In this document: in pieces, positions 9,834-20,500 of the stretch | Layout of the letters: the number at the start of each line of letters is the position of its first letter | How positions within the stretch are numbered: position 1 is the first letter of the stretch | Source: Andalucia godoyi | Taxonomy: Eukaryota > Discoba > Jakobea > Jakobida > Andaluciidae | NCBI GenBank assembly: GCA_009859145.1 | Contig: VRVR01000004.1 | Location: forward strand, 62,001 to 126,000 | Reading direction: 5' to 3' | Length of the DNA stretch: 64,000 nucleotides | Translations under genes and position numbers: made by a program | Notes under the pieces: model-generated | The model's input: the letters and a program-made list of their open reading frames with translations, nothing else | Databases searched by the model: none | Told to the model about the DNA's origin: nothing

Positions 9834-10352
9834 TGCCAACGAAGAGGGTGAGTTCGGAAAATCGGAACACTGGGGGAGCAAAAAGGAGAAAAGAAAAAAA
9901 AGAAGGAAAAAAAACGAAAAACGAAAAATAGAAAGGAGGCGAGTGCAACGCAAAGGGTGTGGCTAATCGAGATTTTCCTTCAGTGCATGGGCGATTTACT
10001 AGGTCTTTGTTTTTGTTATGCTTTGCAAGGGCCTCGTTCGCCCGCACGCAAAAGGAAAAAAAAAGGGACCTGATGCCTAGGGTTTAGGGTTTGCATCGCC
10101 GGACTTTCCAGGATTTTTCTTTCTCTTGCTCCTCCTAATGAAGAGTCGATTACGGCCCCGCCTCCTAGCGGGCAATTTTTGTCGGGGAATGGCCCGACCA
10201 TCCCGCAAGTTCGGAGTTGAATCGCAAACCAAACAGAAACAGATAAGATTTCAATGATAATAATAAAAGAATCACAAGAATAACAAGAGTAAGAATAGGA
10301 ATAGGAATAGGAATAAGAAGTTAAGAAACCGAGCCTTAAAGAGGAGGCAGCC
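9834..10352. promoter_or_regulatory. Divergent promoter region (RPL3 / FBXO3-like)
   Basis: This is a 519-nt spacer. It holds the telobox at 10078-10092 and a degenerate AGGAAT repeat around 10295-10318. I see no gene. Confidence 0.4.
10078..10092. promoter_or_regulatory. Telobox-like motif (two TTTAGGG units)
   Basis: TAGGGTTTAGGGTTT reads AAACCCTAAACCCTA on the RPL3 sense strand, 245 nt upstream of its ATG. Such telo-boxes occur in promoters of ribosomal-protein genes in plants and some fungi. A role here is inferred from position only. Confidence 0.4.
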
Positions 10353-11633
10353 ATGAGGAACTTGGCAATCACAGACCTTCCATTTGATGCAACGTCTAGA
10401 ATATTGAGGTTTCTGGACATTCAATCTCTTGGTTGGGTCACTGTGACAAGCGAGTACTTCCTTTTCCACTCATCGGCTGCGCAGCTGGAATGGGACGTCT
10501 GGAATGACGCTGTCTGGTCATGGCGACGCATCCAAAACTTTACAACGGAACACTACAGGGTTTTGAGATCCAAGCTCCCGATGAAAAAGACACCATCCTC
10601 TTCATCCGGCGGTCCAGTTACAGCAGAGTGGATGGCTGTTTTCGAGGCCCATGCGCAGCTGTTTGAATCGTTTCCGAAGTTGTCTTATGCATCGAGTCCT
10701 CGTGTGCGGCTGACGGAAGCTGGAGGAGGATCGGCAGAGTTTGTAAGATACGTGCAGGAACATGCAGAGGATATGGACTGCTACGGAAGACTCCGTCGAG
10801 CATGGGATGTCTTGGAGCCTCTGTTGGGTTCCTATTCGCGAAACCGGCTTGCAGACGCGGTTTCAGAAGATCTGCTGGGACGCTTCGAAGAGGACCTTCC
10901 ACATGATTTGGTGTGCTCTTTACGCATGTGTCGAGGACAGACACGTGCGCTTCCGGAAATTCCGGGCATTGTGGTCGAGGAAGAAGCAGGCGGCAACGCA
11001 TTGCTCACGCTCTTCAACCCGTTTCCGTACCAAAAGCTGCATTTGTCTCGGAGAGATTCGGTGTTCTACATGGGCGTGCTGGTTGGGAGTACTCCTGTTT
11101 TCTATGATGCGGTGTCTGGTAAAATAGGATACTCGCGGGTTCAACTCCATTTGCCGTCGTATTTGTTCTTTGTCGAACACAATGCGGCGTGTTTGGTGCG
11201 CAGAGGTGACGGCTGGGACTCGCATGTACATGGTTCGACAACGTGGTCGCTTGACGGCACTTTGCGGATCACGGTGTTCACCAGGTTCATAGGGCTTCGA
11301 GAATCGGAGTTCATGTGGACGTACAGAATCTGCATCCACCGAGCCCCCGATGCCCCTTCAACAATTCAGCTGGTGTCGCGATCGTGGACGATTCATTTTG
11401 TGGACAGGGGCAATGAGTACGTGCAAGGCCCGGGGGTCGTTGGGTTTACGCCCGTGCTTGAACCAGGTGCGTCGTTCGAATATTCCAGTTTTGTGACAGC
11501 TGCGCTGCCCAGCGTTGCGATGAGCGGATACTTTGTCTTTACCGATCTCCGGTCGCACGAGGAAGTCCGAGGAAACATTGATCCTTACTTCATGTCTATT
11601 GATGGCGAATCCGTTGTGTTTCCTCTCAAATAA
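10353..11633 (+). CDS. FBXO3-like F-box / SUKH / ApaG protein
   Basis: FBXO3 proteins are substrate receptors of SCF ubiquitin ligases. Domains in order: an N-terminal F-box-like stretch (residues about 6-45: LPFDATSRILRFLDIQSLGWV), a SMI1/KNR4 (SUKH) domain (about 145-300: AWDVLEPLLGSY and the DLPHDLVCSLRMCRGQ turn, later LPSYLFFVEHN), and a C-terminal ApaG domain (about 305-426: FMWTYRICI, then VVGFTPVLEPGASFEYSSF, YFVFTDL). This order matches human FBXO3. The length of 426 residues is close to the family norm. Single exon, ATG at 10353. The stop overlaps the end of a possible gene on the other strand by 8 nt. Confidence 0.9.
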   Translation: MRNLAITDLPFDATSRILRFLDIQSLGWVTVTSEYFLFHSSAAQLEWDVWNDAVWSWRRIQNFTTEHYRVLRSKLPMKKTPSSSSGGPVTAEWMAVFEAHAQLFESFPKLSYASSPRVRLTEAGGGSAEFVRYVQEHAEDMDCYGRLRRAWDVLEPLLGSYSRNRLADAVSEDLLGRFEEDLPHDLVCSLRMCRGQTRALPEIPGIVVEEEAGGNALLTLFNPFPYQKLHLSRRDSVFYMGVLVGSTPVFYDAVSGKIGYSRVQLHLPSYLFFVEHNAACLVRRGDGWDSHVHGSTTWSLDGTLRITVFTRFIGLRESEFMWTYRICIHRAPDAPSTIQLVSRSWTIHFVDRGNEYVQGPGVVGFTPVLEPGASFEYSSFVTAALPSVAMSGYFVFTDLRSHEEVRGNIDPYFMSIDGESVVFPLK

Positions 11634-12015
11634 CCATTGGTTTTGTACAGCACACGTAAAAAACTATAAAAATACTTTGTAATAATAAAAACAAGTACTG
11701 CAAAAAGAAGAGAATACCAACCGACTGCGACATCTTGTGGATGATCTGCATCGGAAAAAATTGCAAAGCGAAGGTGTGGAAATTATCGTCATTATCTTCT
11801 TCTTGCCGAATTCGACGTGAAAAAGGAATGGCTTCGTGCGATGTATACGTGGAGCCATGGACGTTTTCGCCAGCATCTGATAACCAAAAGCTGCTGAATA
11901 CGAAGATGTCGTAGTTCACAACGAAGTACATGAAGAGTACATACACTGTGGAGTTCGAAATGAATCGTGATTGGCTCGGTTCTCGAAACATAGGTTTGAA
12001 GCATTGTTCGATCAT
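11626..12015 (-). CDS. Possible small two-segment membrane protein
   Basis: A 129-codon frame begins at an ATG at 12015 and is not explained by another gene. An N-terminal polar stretch (residues 1-22) precedes a hydrophobic segment at 23-45 with aromatic residues typical of a membrane helix. An acidic loop with RQEEDNDD follows, then a second hydrophobic segment at about 98-120. The second segment lies in AT-rich DNA and may be 3' UTR or need splicing. It could be a small organellar membrane subunit, but no family is recognised, and a chance frame remains possible. Confidence 0.35.
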   Translation of the reverse strand: MIEQCFKPMFREPSQSRFISNSTVYVLFMYFVVNYDIFVFSSFWLSDAGENVHGSTYTSHEAIPFSRRIRQEEDNDDNFHTFALQFFPMQIIHKMSQSVGILFFLQYLFLLLQSIFIVFYVCCTKPMVI

Positions 12016-12120
12016 ATTGATTAAGCGAAGTGCGTGGTGGCTGCCTTGGCGAAGGCGACCGGTAGTGTTAAAACACCATTGTATACTTGAGTAATAAGAA
12101 AGAAAAGGACAGACTAGGCT

Positions 12121-12534
12121 TTACCTCCTGTTCTCGTTGTACCCTCTTCCTTGGCCAGAAGCCTGGTGCGGTCTTCTTGACGAGCTCTGCATGCCTTCCT
12201 TCACAGTTGCTTTAAGCTTTGTAGCATCGATTGCATATCCTACGCCTTTGCCCTTCACGGGTTTTTCAGTCTCGGCACGGTTCAGCATGGGCGAATTCCG
12301 TAGAACATCTGGGACAATAACGTAGCGCACTTTCGATCCGCGTAAGAACACCTGCTCCAGATGAGACGCCCGCCCATCGCGACCAGTATATGTGACGTTG
12401 TGCAAATGAACATTCATGGAGTCTTCAGCATCCGACAGCAGTCCGCGATACACTTCACCCGTAATCAACTCCACCGTCACTACATGTCCCGTAGCCTCGT
12501 GAAGCAACTTGATAGGTACTCCAATCGCACTCAT
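12121..12534 (-). CDS. SNRPD3: Small nuclear ribonucleoprotein SmD3
   Basis: SmD3 is one of the seven proteins of the Sm ring around U1, U2, U4 and U5 snRNAs. The 137-residue protein opens [20 protein letters not shown] and contains Sm motif 1 ([19 protein letters not shown]) and Sm motif 2 ([22 protein letters not shown]), the D3-specific wording. The tail has an Arg/Gly-containing end ([11 protein letters not shown]) typical of symmetric dimethylarginine targets. The ATG at 12534 is the start; the open frame beyond it is pyrimidine-rich leader. Single exon. Confidence 0.97.
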   Translation of the reverse strand: MSAIGVPIKLLHEATGHVVTVELITGEVYRGLLSDAEDSMNVHLHNVTYTGRDGRASHLEQVFLRGSKVRYVIVPDVLRNSPMLNRAETEKPVKGKGVGYAIDATKLKATVKEGMQSSSRRPHQASGQGRGYNENRR

Positions 12535-12852
12535 TCGACACCTGTACTCTGCCACAGAAAAAAGAAAACGAAGAAGAAAAAACAATAATAATAATAATAA
12601 TAAAAACCTTTCTTCAATCTGAGGGGGGGCAAAAGAAGATAGCCTTCTGTTTCGCGTGTTTTTTTCACTCTTCCAAACTGAACAGCAAGAGAGAGAAAGA
12701 AGTGAGAAGTGAGAAGTGAGGGAACGAAACAACAAGAGAATCTGTGCAGTCTGCACGACTGGAAAAATGAAGGATGCTGCATAGTCGATAAGCGCCGACA
12801 AGAAAGAGTGGAAAATACGAGAGAGAAAATGTGCGTTTTTTCAATTATTTAA
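12535..12852. other. Spacer upstream of SmD3
   Basis: This 318-nt spacer lies between two minus-strand genes. On the coding strand of SmD3 it is rich in TTC and TTATTA runs (plus-strand AATAATAATA at 12585-12602). I see no gene. Confidence 0.4.
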
Positions 12853-14891
12853 TTATGAATACTGGTCACGAAGGGCATCCATGAAGCTGGAGAAAGCAGA
12901 GGTAACACGAGATGCCGTTTCTTTGACGGCATCTGCAATCTTGTCCATGTCTGGTGAGGTGTTCGCGATGCGCCATGCAAGATCCGAGACACTTTCGTCC
13001 TCACTTTCGGGTCCGTCGTCGCGATTTTGGTGCTCGGGGAACAGATCCGCCGAGGATATTGCACGGACATTCGACATGTTTGACAGTTTCGACCGAGCAT
13101 CTCCTTCGTTCATCCCAACACTTGAATTTCTACTCGCAGACGACGAAGCCGACGAGGATGACGAGAATGATGAATTGGTGTTGCGGCTGAACGAATCGGA
13201 GGACACAGACCTTACCGATCGGTCATACGATGATGATGCCTGCGCAGGAGCCGCTTTTTGTAGCGGCATTGGTTTTCTTGAGGCCGGAGCAGCACCAGCA
13301 GACTTGGACGGGAGGGTCCAATTGTCGAAAAAGTCATCGTCGCCTCCTGCAGTCACCGAGATCTGAGAGTTCTTCTGATTCGATGAACCTCCGCTCTTGC
13401 CGCTGCAGTGCCGGTCATTGTAGTCAATCTCTTCTTCCTCTTCATCATCCCACGATGACACGCTGACAGGAACAGCGGCAGCAGGAACCTTTGCAATGTG
13501 TGCATTTCCGCTGGACTGCGATTGGGCAGCGCTCTTGCGATCGACCGGATGCGCGGAAACCTGGCTCTGCGTCTGCGTCTGCGTCTGCTGCTGCTGCTGC
13601 TGCTGCTGTGGTTGAGATGGAGAAGCCGCAGCAGAAAATCCGCGATTGGCCGAGTCGTTCCATTCGTTCCAGTCATCCTCGACTGGTTTTTTGGTTTCTG
13701 GCAGCAGAATCGGAGCATTCAATTCTCCGACGGGAATGATTCTGCTCGAATCCACCTTTTTTGCACCAAACCCCTTCTTCTTCAATCCAGCTCCGGCACT
13801 GGAATTCGGCGCCGAGTTCGCAGATGTAGACACCCCCTCCACTGGAGACGTGACATACACGGTCTCGATCGCGACGTCCTGAGACGGCAAAACCGAACTT
13901 GCAACAGGTTTTGCGGCAATCGGTGCACGTCGGTTCCCAGCATTCTCATTTCCCGTATTGGCATTCGAATGGCCGCTGTTGCTGTTGCTGCCACCGTTGG
14001 TGTTAATGATATTATCAGAGCCGCTCGCAATCCTGTGAGCACTCACCGACTTTGATGCAACCACGCCCCACACGTCGTCTTCCTTTTCCACGGAAACGGG
14101 AACATTCTTCAAGGACGACGACGATGCAGGCATACTCATCATTGCGTCATCCGTCAGCTGTTTCAAATGGGACTTGTACGACTTTGCCGCGCCAGAAGAG
14201 TACTTCTTGTCTTGCTTCTCAAGAGGATCGATTCCATGCTTCTTGAAGAAATCTCTAGCAGGGCCGTTTCCGCCAATTTCCATCTGCTTGAGCTGCGCAG
14301 GAGTCCATGTATCCAACACGCAAGACCTAAATCATTGTCGTTCAACAAAAACACACACACACACACACACACACACAGGAAAACATAAAAGAATCGGTTG
14401 TTAGAGACCACGAAGAAACAATGACACATATTTTCTAAAAAATCAATCTTCCCTCCCTCTCCACATCGACATCCAATCGAATTGGGAAACAACCCGTTTC
14501 AAAAGTTCGCATTGAAAGAAAGAAAGAAGAAAAAACTCGCAATAGCATACCGAACAAACGAAACATGCACACCAAGAGAGCGATGAAGACCTGCACAGTC
14601 CATGCAGATAAATGCCCCATAAGTCAATGTAGCCCACGCAGGATTCTTGGAAGGGCAGTCAAAACAAGTCTGATAATAATAATAATAATGATAAAAATGC
14701 ACACAAAACATACACCGTGCGCGTGCGTGTATGCATGTACAAAAATGAGTGATGAAAAAACGTTGGATCGAGTTTGGAAAATGTGGTGTTGTCACCACCG
14801 TACGGGACAAAGAAGAAGCACATACCTTGTTATCAGACCGGATTCTGAGCTTGTTTAGAAAAACAACGTGTTCAGGAAGATCGTGCGACAT
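12853..14891 (-). CDS. ArfGAP2/3-type (Glo3-like) GTPase-activating protein
   Basis: Exons: 14891-14826, 14669-14551, 14326-12853; introns of 155 and 224 nt with GTATG donors. The protein is 552 residues. The N-terminal ArfGAP zinc finger reads CFDC, 16 residues, CMDC, followed by the catalytic Arg in [15 protein letters not shown]; the second half has [17 protein letters not shown] and a [10 protein letters not shown] block, as in ArfGAP2/3. Such proteins trigger Arf1 GTP hydrolysis on COPI coats at the Golgi. The remaining 430 residues are Ser/Gln-rich and disordered with WNEWN- and WDDEEEE-type motifs. Intron 2 carries a CA repeat (14350-14377). The start codon shares bases with a possible opposite-strand start. 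Confidence 0.93.
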
Positions 14892-14994
14892 GGCTCTTAA
14901 CTGGCAATCGGAGCCCCACGAACTAACCGAGAGAGAAGAGCAATTCAGGAAATTACAACGGAATCAAGACAACGAAGAAAGCGTGAGTTTCTGT

Positions 14995-15031
<37 letters not shown>

Positions 15032-15196
15032 CTTTTTTGTGTCTCTATTTGCGACTATGTATTCCTCCAGCAGCAAATACCCAGACTCGAGAGCAGAACC
15101 AAATCCAAAAATAATTGGTGTCGAAGAATGAATGAACGAATGAATCCAAGGGAAAAAAATCGGTCCCCAAAAGGCGGATGGGAATCTCGCATTTGA
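14890..15196 (+). CDS. Possible small spliced gene (weak)
   Basis: An ATG at 14890 opens 31 polar codons ([20 protein letters not shown] and on). A GTGAGT donor at 14983 follows, then a long CT-rich tract and a CCTCCAG acceptor ending at 15070. The two parts join in phase 0 to 41 more codons ending TGA at 15194-15196, giving 72 residues, basic at the C-terminus. The ATG overlaps the ArfGAP start codon on the other strand (CATG), which is odd. No family is recognised. It may be a chance reading of the ArfGAP/TPI promoter. Confidence 0.25.
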
Positions 15197-15468
15197 TTTG
15201 TCGAAACATGTCGACTCTGAATGCGTACGTTCGACTTGCGACTGGCACTTGCGTGGGGGTGGTTTGACGCGTGGTGATGCTGCAACCAGCGTTCCCCACC
15301 ATAAGCGCACAACATGCTTCGTGTGCTATTATTCATTAATTGATTTATTATTATTATTATTATTATTTTTGTTGTGCTCCCTTGTTCTTTTGTTTCTTGA
15401 TAGTAGTTTTTTGTTCTTGTAACAGAAGGACAATCAAAACAGAACCAAAAAGAAGGAAAAATATCATA

Positions 15469-16415
<947 letters not shown>

Positions 16416-16904
16416 TGCACAGGAACGGTGTCCATGCGGATCTTCATTCGCGCTTGGAGATCTTTGGAATAAACTTTCGTTTTCCTTAATTGATTAAATT
16501 TGATTGCTATGTGGAGTTTATGCACTGATTTTCGCATGAAGGAACTCCGAAGTGGGTGGCCGGTTTCAGTGCTAACAGTTCCATCACTCCTCGCATTTCC
16601 CCAGCCAACCGCACTTTGCATCCTGCTACGCCTTCGTTGTCGAGAAGTTGTTACCAGCCAACAGCACCTTTTTTTTCTCCAGCAAGACGTCTTTCCAACA
16701 GGATGATGATAGTACAGCGTCTCCCTGCAGCCCGCGACCAGAAATCTCGGACTTACACACACCTACACACGCAGACGCACACACAGCAGCCATGTCGGTC
16801 CCACTTCATCCGTGGTTCCTAGGATCGTGTTGCTCCTATGCGTAGCCGCACATCTTTGCAGCGCGCGCCTTGCCGGTTTTTTTCTTCTTTTCTTGGAGGG
16901 CATT
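16416..16904. other. 3' spacer after TPI
   Basis: This is about 490 nt of non-coding sequence between TPI and relic C, with a short CACACA-rich patch near 16755. The frames present are short and without recognisable motifs. Confidence 0.4.
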
Positions 16905-16910
16905 CATGAA

Positions 16911-17282
16911 CCGTTGTCACTTATTGCGATATGATGAAGCAATCTAAAGCGCACGTAAAACAGAACCACTGCCACGCGCCATGCGCATGCGTCTGGTATC
17001 TTGGCAACTCCGTCACACGATGCCCGATTCGTTTCGCCCCCATTTTGATCATGGAATCTCTATAAACACGCTGCCGCGCTGCATTCTCGCACAGCGACGC
17101 TCATTTCATTTCTTTACTTTTATTGTCCATGCAACGCAACATCTATCTTGGGAACGTCTCTCATGCCGAGGGGCGTGTTGGGGCCTACCCCCTTCCCAAT
17201 CATGCTATGCATGTTGTTGGGCTGCAACATTGATTATGGGTGATCAACGATGACTATCCGTGGTGAGTGTACAATGTAGGCG
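16911..17282 (+). mobile_element. Fanzor/TnpB-derived element relic C
   Basis: The plus strand ends with AGTGTACAATGTAGGCG (17266-17282), the family terminus. Upstream, nt 17137-17233 still read as a worn Fanzor C-terminus, RNIYLGNVSHAEGRVGAYPL then HVVGLQH and TGA at 17231; compare ARNIYLK in relic D and the CWALL tail of relic A. The zinc ribbon before it has decayed. The left block (16911-17035) matches element B, so it probably marks the 5' end of the transposon. About 370 nt remain. Confidence 0.72.
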
Positions 17283-17590
17283 TCATAGCATCAAGCCAAG
17301 AACGAATCGAACTCGACACCTTTTTCAATTTCCATCACATTTTCAATAATCGAATTTATCTATTTATCTTCTTCTTCTTTTTCTTTTGATATCCCGTACT
17401 TATGTAGGTAAGCATACGCAACACATACCCAAACATATTATTTATTTATTGTTCCGTTCAGTCTTTTGTATATTTTGTGCTACACAGAATAGGAAAAGCC
17501 GATCGTTGATCGAGCTTCTAACATCCTCGTCGCTTCTAGAAAAGAATCTATTACTACTTTGTGCTTCGTATTTTCCGTTGTGCTCGGAGA

Positions 17591-20500
17591 ATGCAGAATC
17601 GTCGGAAGCAGTGGACGAAAGTTCCACCGGACTCATCGTCTGATTTTTTGCCACGGCCTGCATCCACAGCTTCCGTCTCTGGGACGGTGATGAATGCACC
17701 TTCTGCACCACCGCCTTCTTCTTCTTCGTCGTCGTCGTCGTCGTCGTCATTTTCACAGCAGTTTGCACAACCAGTTGTCCTCAGCGATGCCAGCGCCAGT
17801 GGCAACAGCAGCAGCAATAGCAGTAGTACCAGCAGTGGAACTCAGAGCACGGGCGTGCCTATTCCTGGAGGATCGCCGCAACCAAGTGCTGCAACAAAAA
17901 AGAATGCCGAGTACATCGCCTTGCTTCAGGAGCGCAATCGCATCATGAAGAGGATGCAGGAAAGAGCTGAGAAGAAGGATGTGAATCAAAAGGAAAAAGG
18001 ATTCAATCTTTACTGGCATGGTGCAAACAAGGACGATGTTGCAAACGCAAAGAAAGTAAGGTCGGTGTCGACTGGACGCGGCGGCACAGTGATGGTTATT
18101 CGAAAGGAAAAGAGCTGGAAGAAAGATGGCGTTGTGGCAATCCGAACGGACGACGGGTTTCTCGAAAGGATTTCAAATCGCCATCACGCAGACGGCGATT
18201 CTAGTGCCAACTCCTCTGTGATAGTGCCGGACGGAGAAGCAGGAGCAGGTGAAGACGGCATCAGGGCAGCCGATGGTCTGCAAAACACGGTAGTATCACC
18301 GTCGAATGAATATGAGGAAGATTTCGAGCAGATCGAGCAGGTCAAGTCCGATAATGAGGGCGATGAAGATCCCAGAAATAAGGACAAGAGTGCGAGAAGA
18401 CCGAGTTTGCGGGAATCGCTGAGTGACGATGAATGGTCTGTTGCAAGAACAGAACGGACATTTACGATGATGGTCCCCGGTTCGCCCGCAAGATCTAGGG
18501 TTCTTCGGCGACCAGCGTCGTCGTTTGCAAGAAGTCCTGCACACAAGACGGATTCTTCGCAGCCCAGCAGTACAGGGCTGCAAAAGGATTTTCAACTCGT
18601 GCATCAGCAAGACAGAGAAGAATTTCAACCGCCGAAAACCGCCGAAAAGCAATCTCGACCATGGAGTTCTTTGTTGCGATCCGAAAGGAAACGAAGAGTC
18701 CCTGCGTTCTTGCTGGATCGCGGCGATCATTCGACACCGGAAAGGACGAAGATGCGTGAAGAAAAAGAGGATAAAACGGAAGAGAAGGTGAATATGTGGG
18801 AGAAGGACCTGTCGCCGCGCAACATGGACGATCGTGTGATAGTTTCGGAAGATGCAAATATCTGTCCGCCAGTGCTGCCGACATCTCCGGTCATTGCTGC
18901 GACGGCTCTGAAAGTAGAGCGACATATTCACGAGGAACCGTCCGCAGTAGCTTCCAGTGCCGCAGAATCTTGTCCGTTGGTAGGGGATCAATCTTCACAA
19001 CCACGTGATCCAGCGGAGAGCTCCACCACCACGAAATTGTTGCCCTCCCCGATGACACCCGCAATCACTGACACTGCCGCACCGGCTGCGATTCCTGCAG
19101 AGGCTGCGAAGTCCGCTCTAGGAACAAATCTGAAAACTCTTCATTTCTCCGAGGAGCCGAAGTCCTCCGCTCCACTGACGAGTCGTCTTCCCGACAACGA
19201 CCTTCGAAAATCCGTCAATTTCATCAATGCCCTAGGATCCAAGTTCAAGAATCTGAATTTGGAGCAGCGAGCCCAACTATTGGCGTATATGGAGCAGTTG
19301 TCAAGCGGTGGTGCGGCTTCGGCTGAGCACGTTGCCGAGGAGAACCGTGGAACGCATCCCACGCAATCTGGGTCCTCTCGATCTTCACAGAACGCAGATG
19401 AAGAACAGGTATCAGGCATCAAAAGATCGACAGCGCCGAAGGCCTCTGTAGAGACTACCAAAAGTTCTTCTGCTGGAACAGAGAGGGCGGAGACAAAAGC
19501 CGAGTTGTGGTTTGCTCCACCGAAGCTTGCAGACGCTGATTCTACCGATAGCGTTCCTACAATGCAAACAGTGACATCGTCTAACATGCTAGGCAAGGGA
19601 CACAAGCATCCCTTCGTTGCTCACGAGGAAGGCCGACTATTCAACCCGGCAAAGGCCCAACCGGTGTTGGATCGCAAACGCTCAGCGTCCACTTTGCTCC
19701 CTGGAGGGGGTTCAGGATCTTCGTTGTCGTCCCGTTCGTCGTCTGTTTCCAGGCTTTCGAATCATCCCGATCACTCTGCAAGTGTTGTTTCTTCTGCTCC
19801 ATCGATCAAGGAGACGGTTTCTGATGCTGTTCCACCTCCCCTTCCCCTTCCCCTGTCTCTTCCCGTTCACGACACTTCGACGTCGCTGATAGCGGAAGAC
19901 GACGACATCCTTTCCCAATTTGTGAGACGATCCAGACAGTATTTTTCGTATTACTCAAGCACTGATGCTCTTCCAGGTCCTCCCGTAACGTCTTCTGTCA
20001 GTGCTGACTCTGATCAATCCAGCGTGGTTCTCCATGACTCAGTTTCAGAATCTGCTCGGTCAAGCATAGCGGCAACTGCAAGCATGACGTGCAAGTTTAC
20101 GTCGATTCCCCTGAAGCCAAGCGGTTCCGTTTTGCGTTTCGAAATCCTGTCCACGTACGGCGACCCTCTGTACTGTAGTTTGAACGGCATTGATGCGTTT
20201 GATGCGGACGGTTTGTTTTTGGACTTGGGGAAGCTGGGGTCTCCTTCGATGATCACAGATGCGGCTGCTTTTGACGGAATGGTGTTCAGCTCGGATGTTC
20301 GACACCTGTTAATTTTGAACTGGAAGGAGCGCGCCACGATCGAATATCGGTTCAAGCGCCGGACATCCATCGGTGCTATTCGAATTTGGAATGCGGACTG
20401 GTTCAAATCCGGTTCTCCAAAGGGAGTGGAGAACCTACGAATAGCTTTGGACGATGCGGTTATTTTTGAAGGGGAAGTGTGCCAATGCGGTGGCCCAGAA

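Noticed and set aside
8724-9851. 375-codon open frame on the plus strand
   Set aside because: It is antisense to RPL3 and exists because of that gene's strong codon bias; it has no recognisable domain of its own.
10078-10092. Chromosome end or internal telomere
   Set aside because: Only two repeat units are present between two ordinary genes.
18296-18991. 231-codon minus-strand frame
   Set aside because: Antisense shadow inside the KATNIP-like gene, with no motif and Arg/Ser-rich composition.
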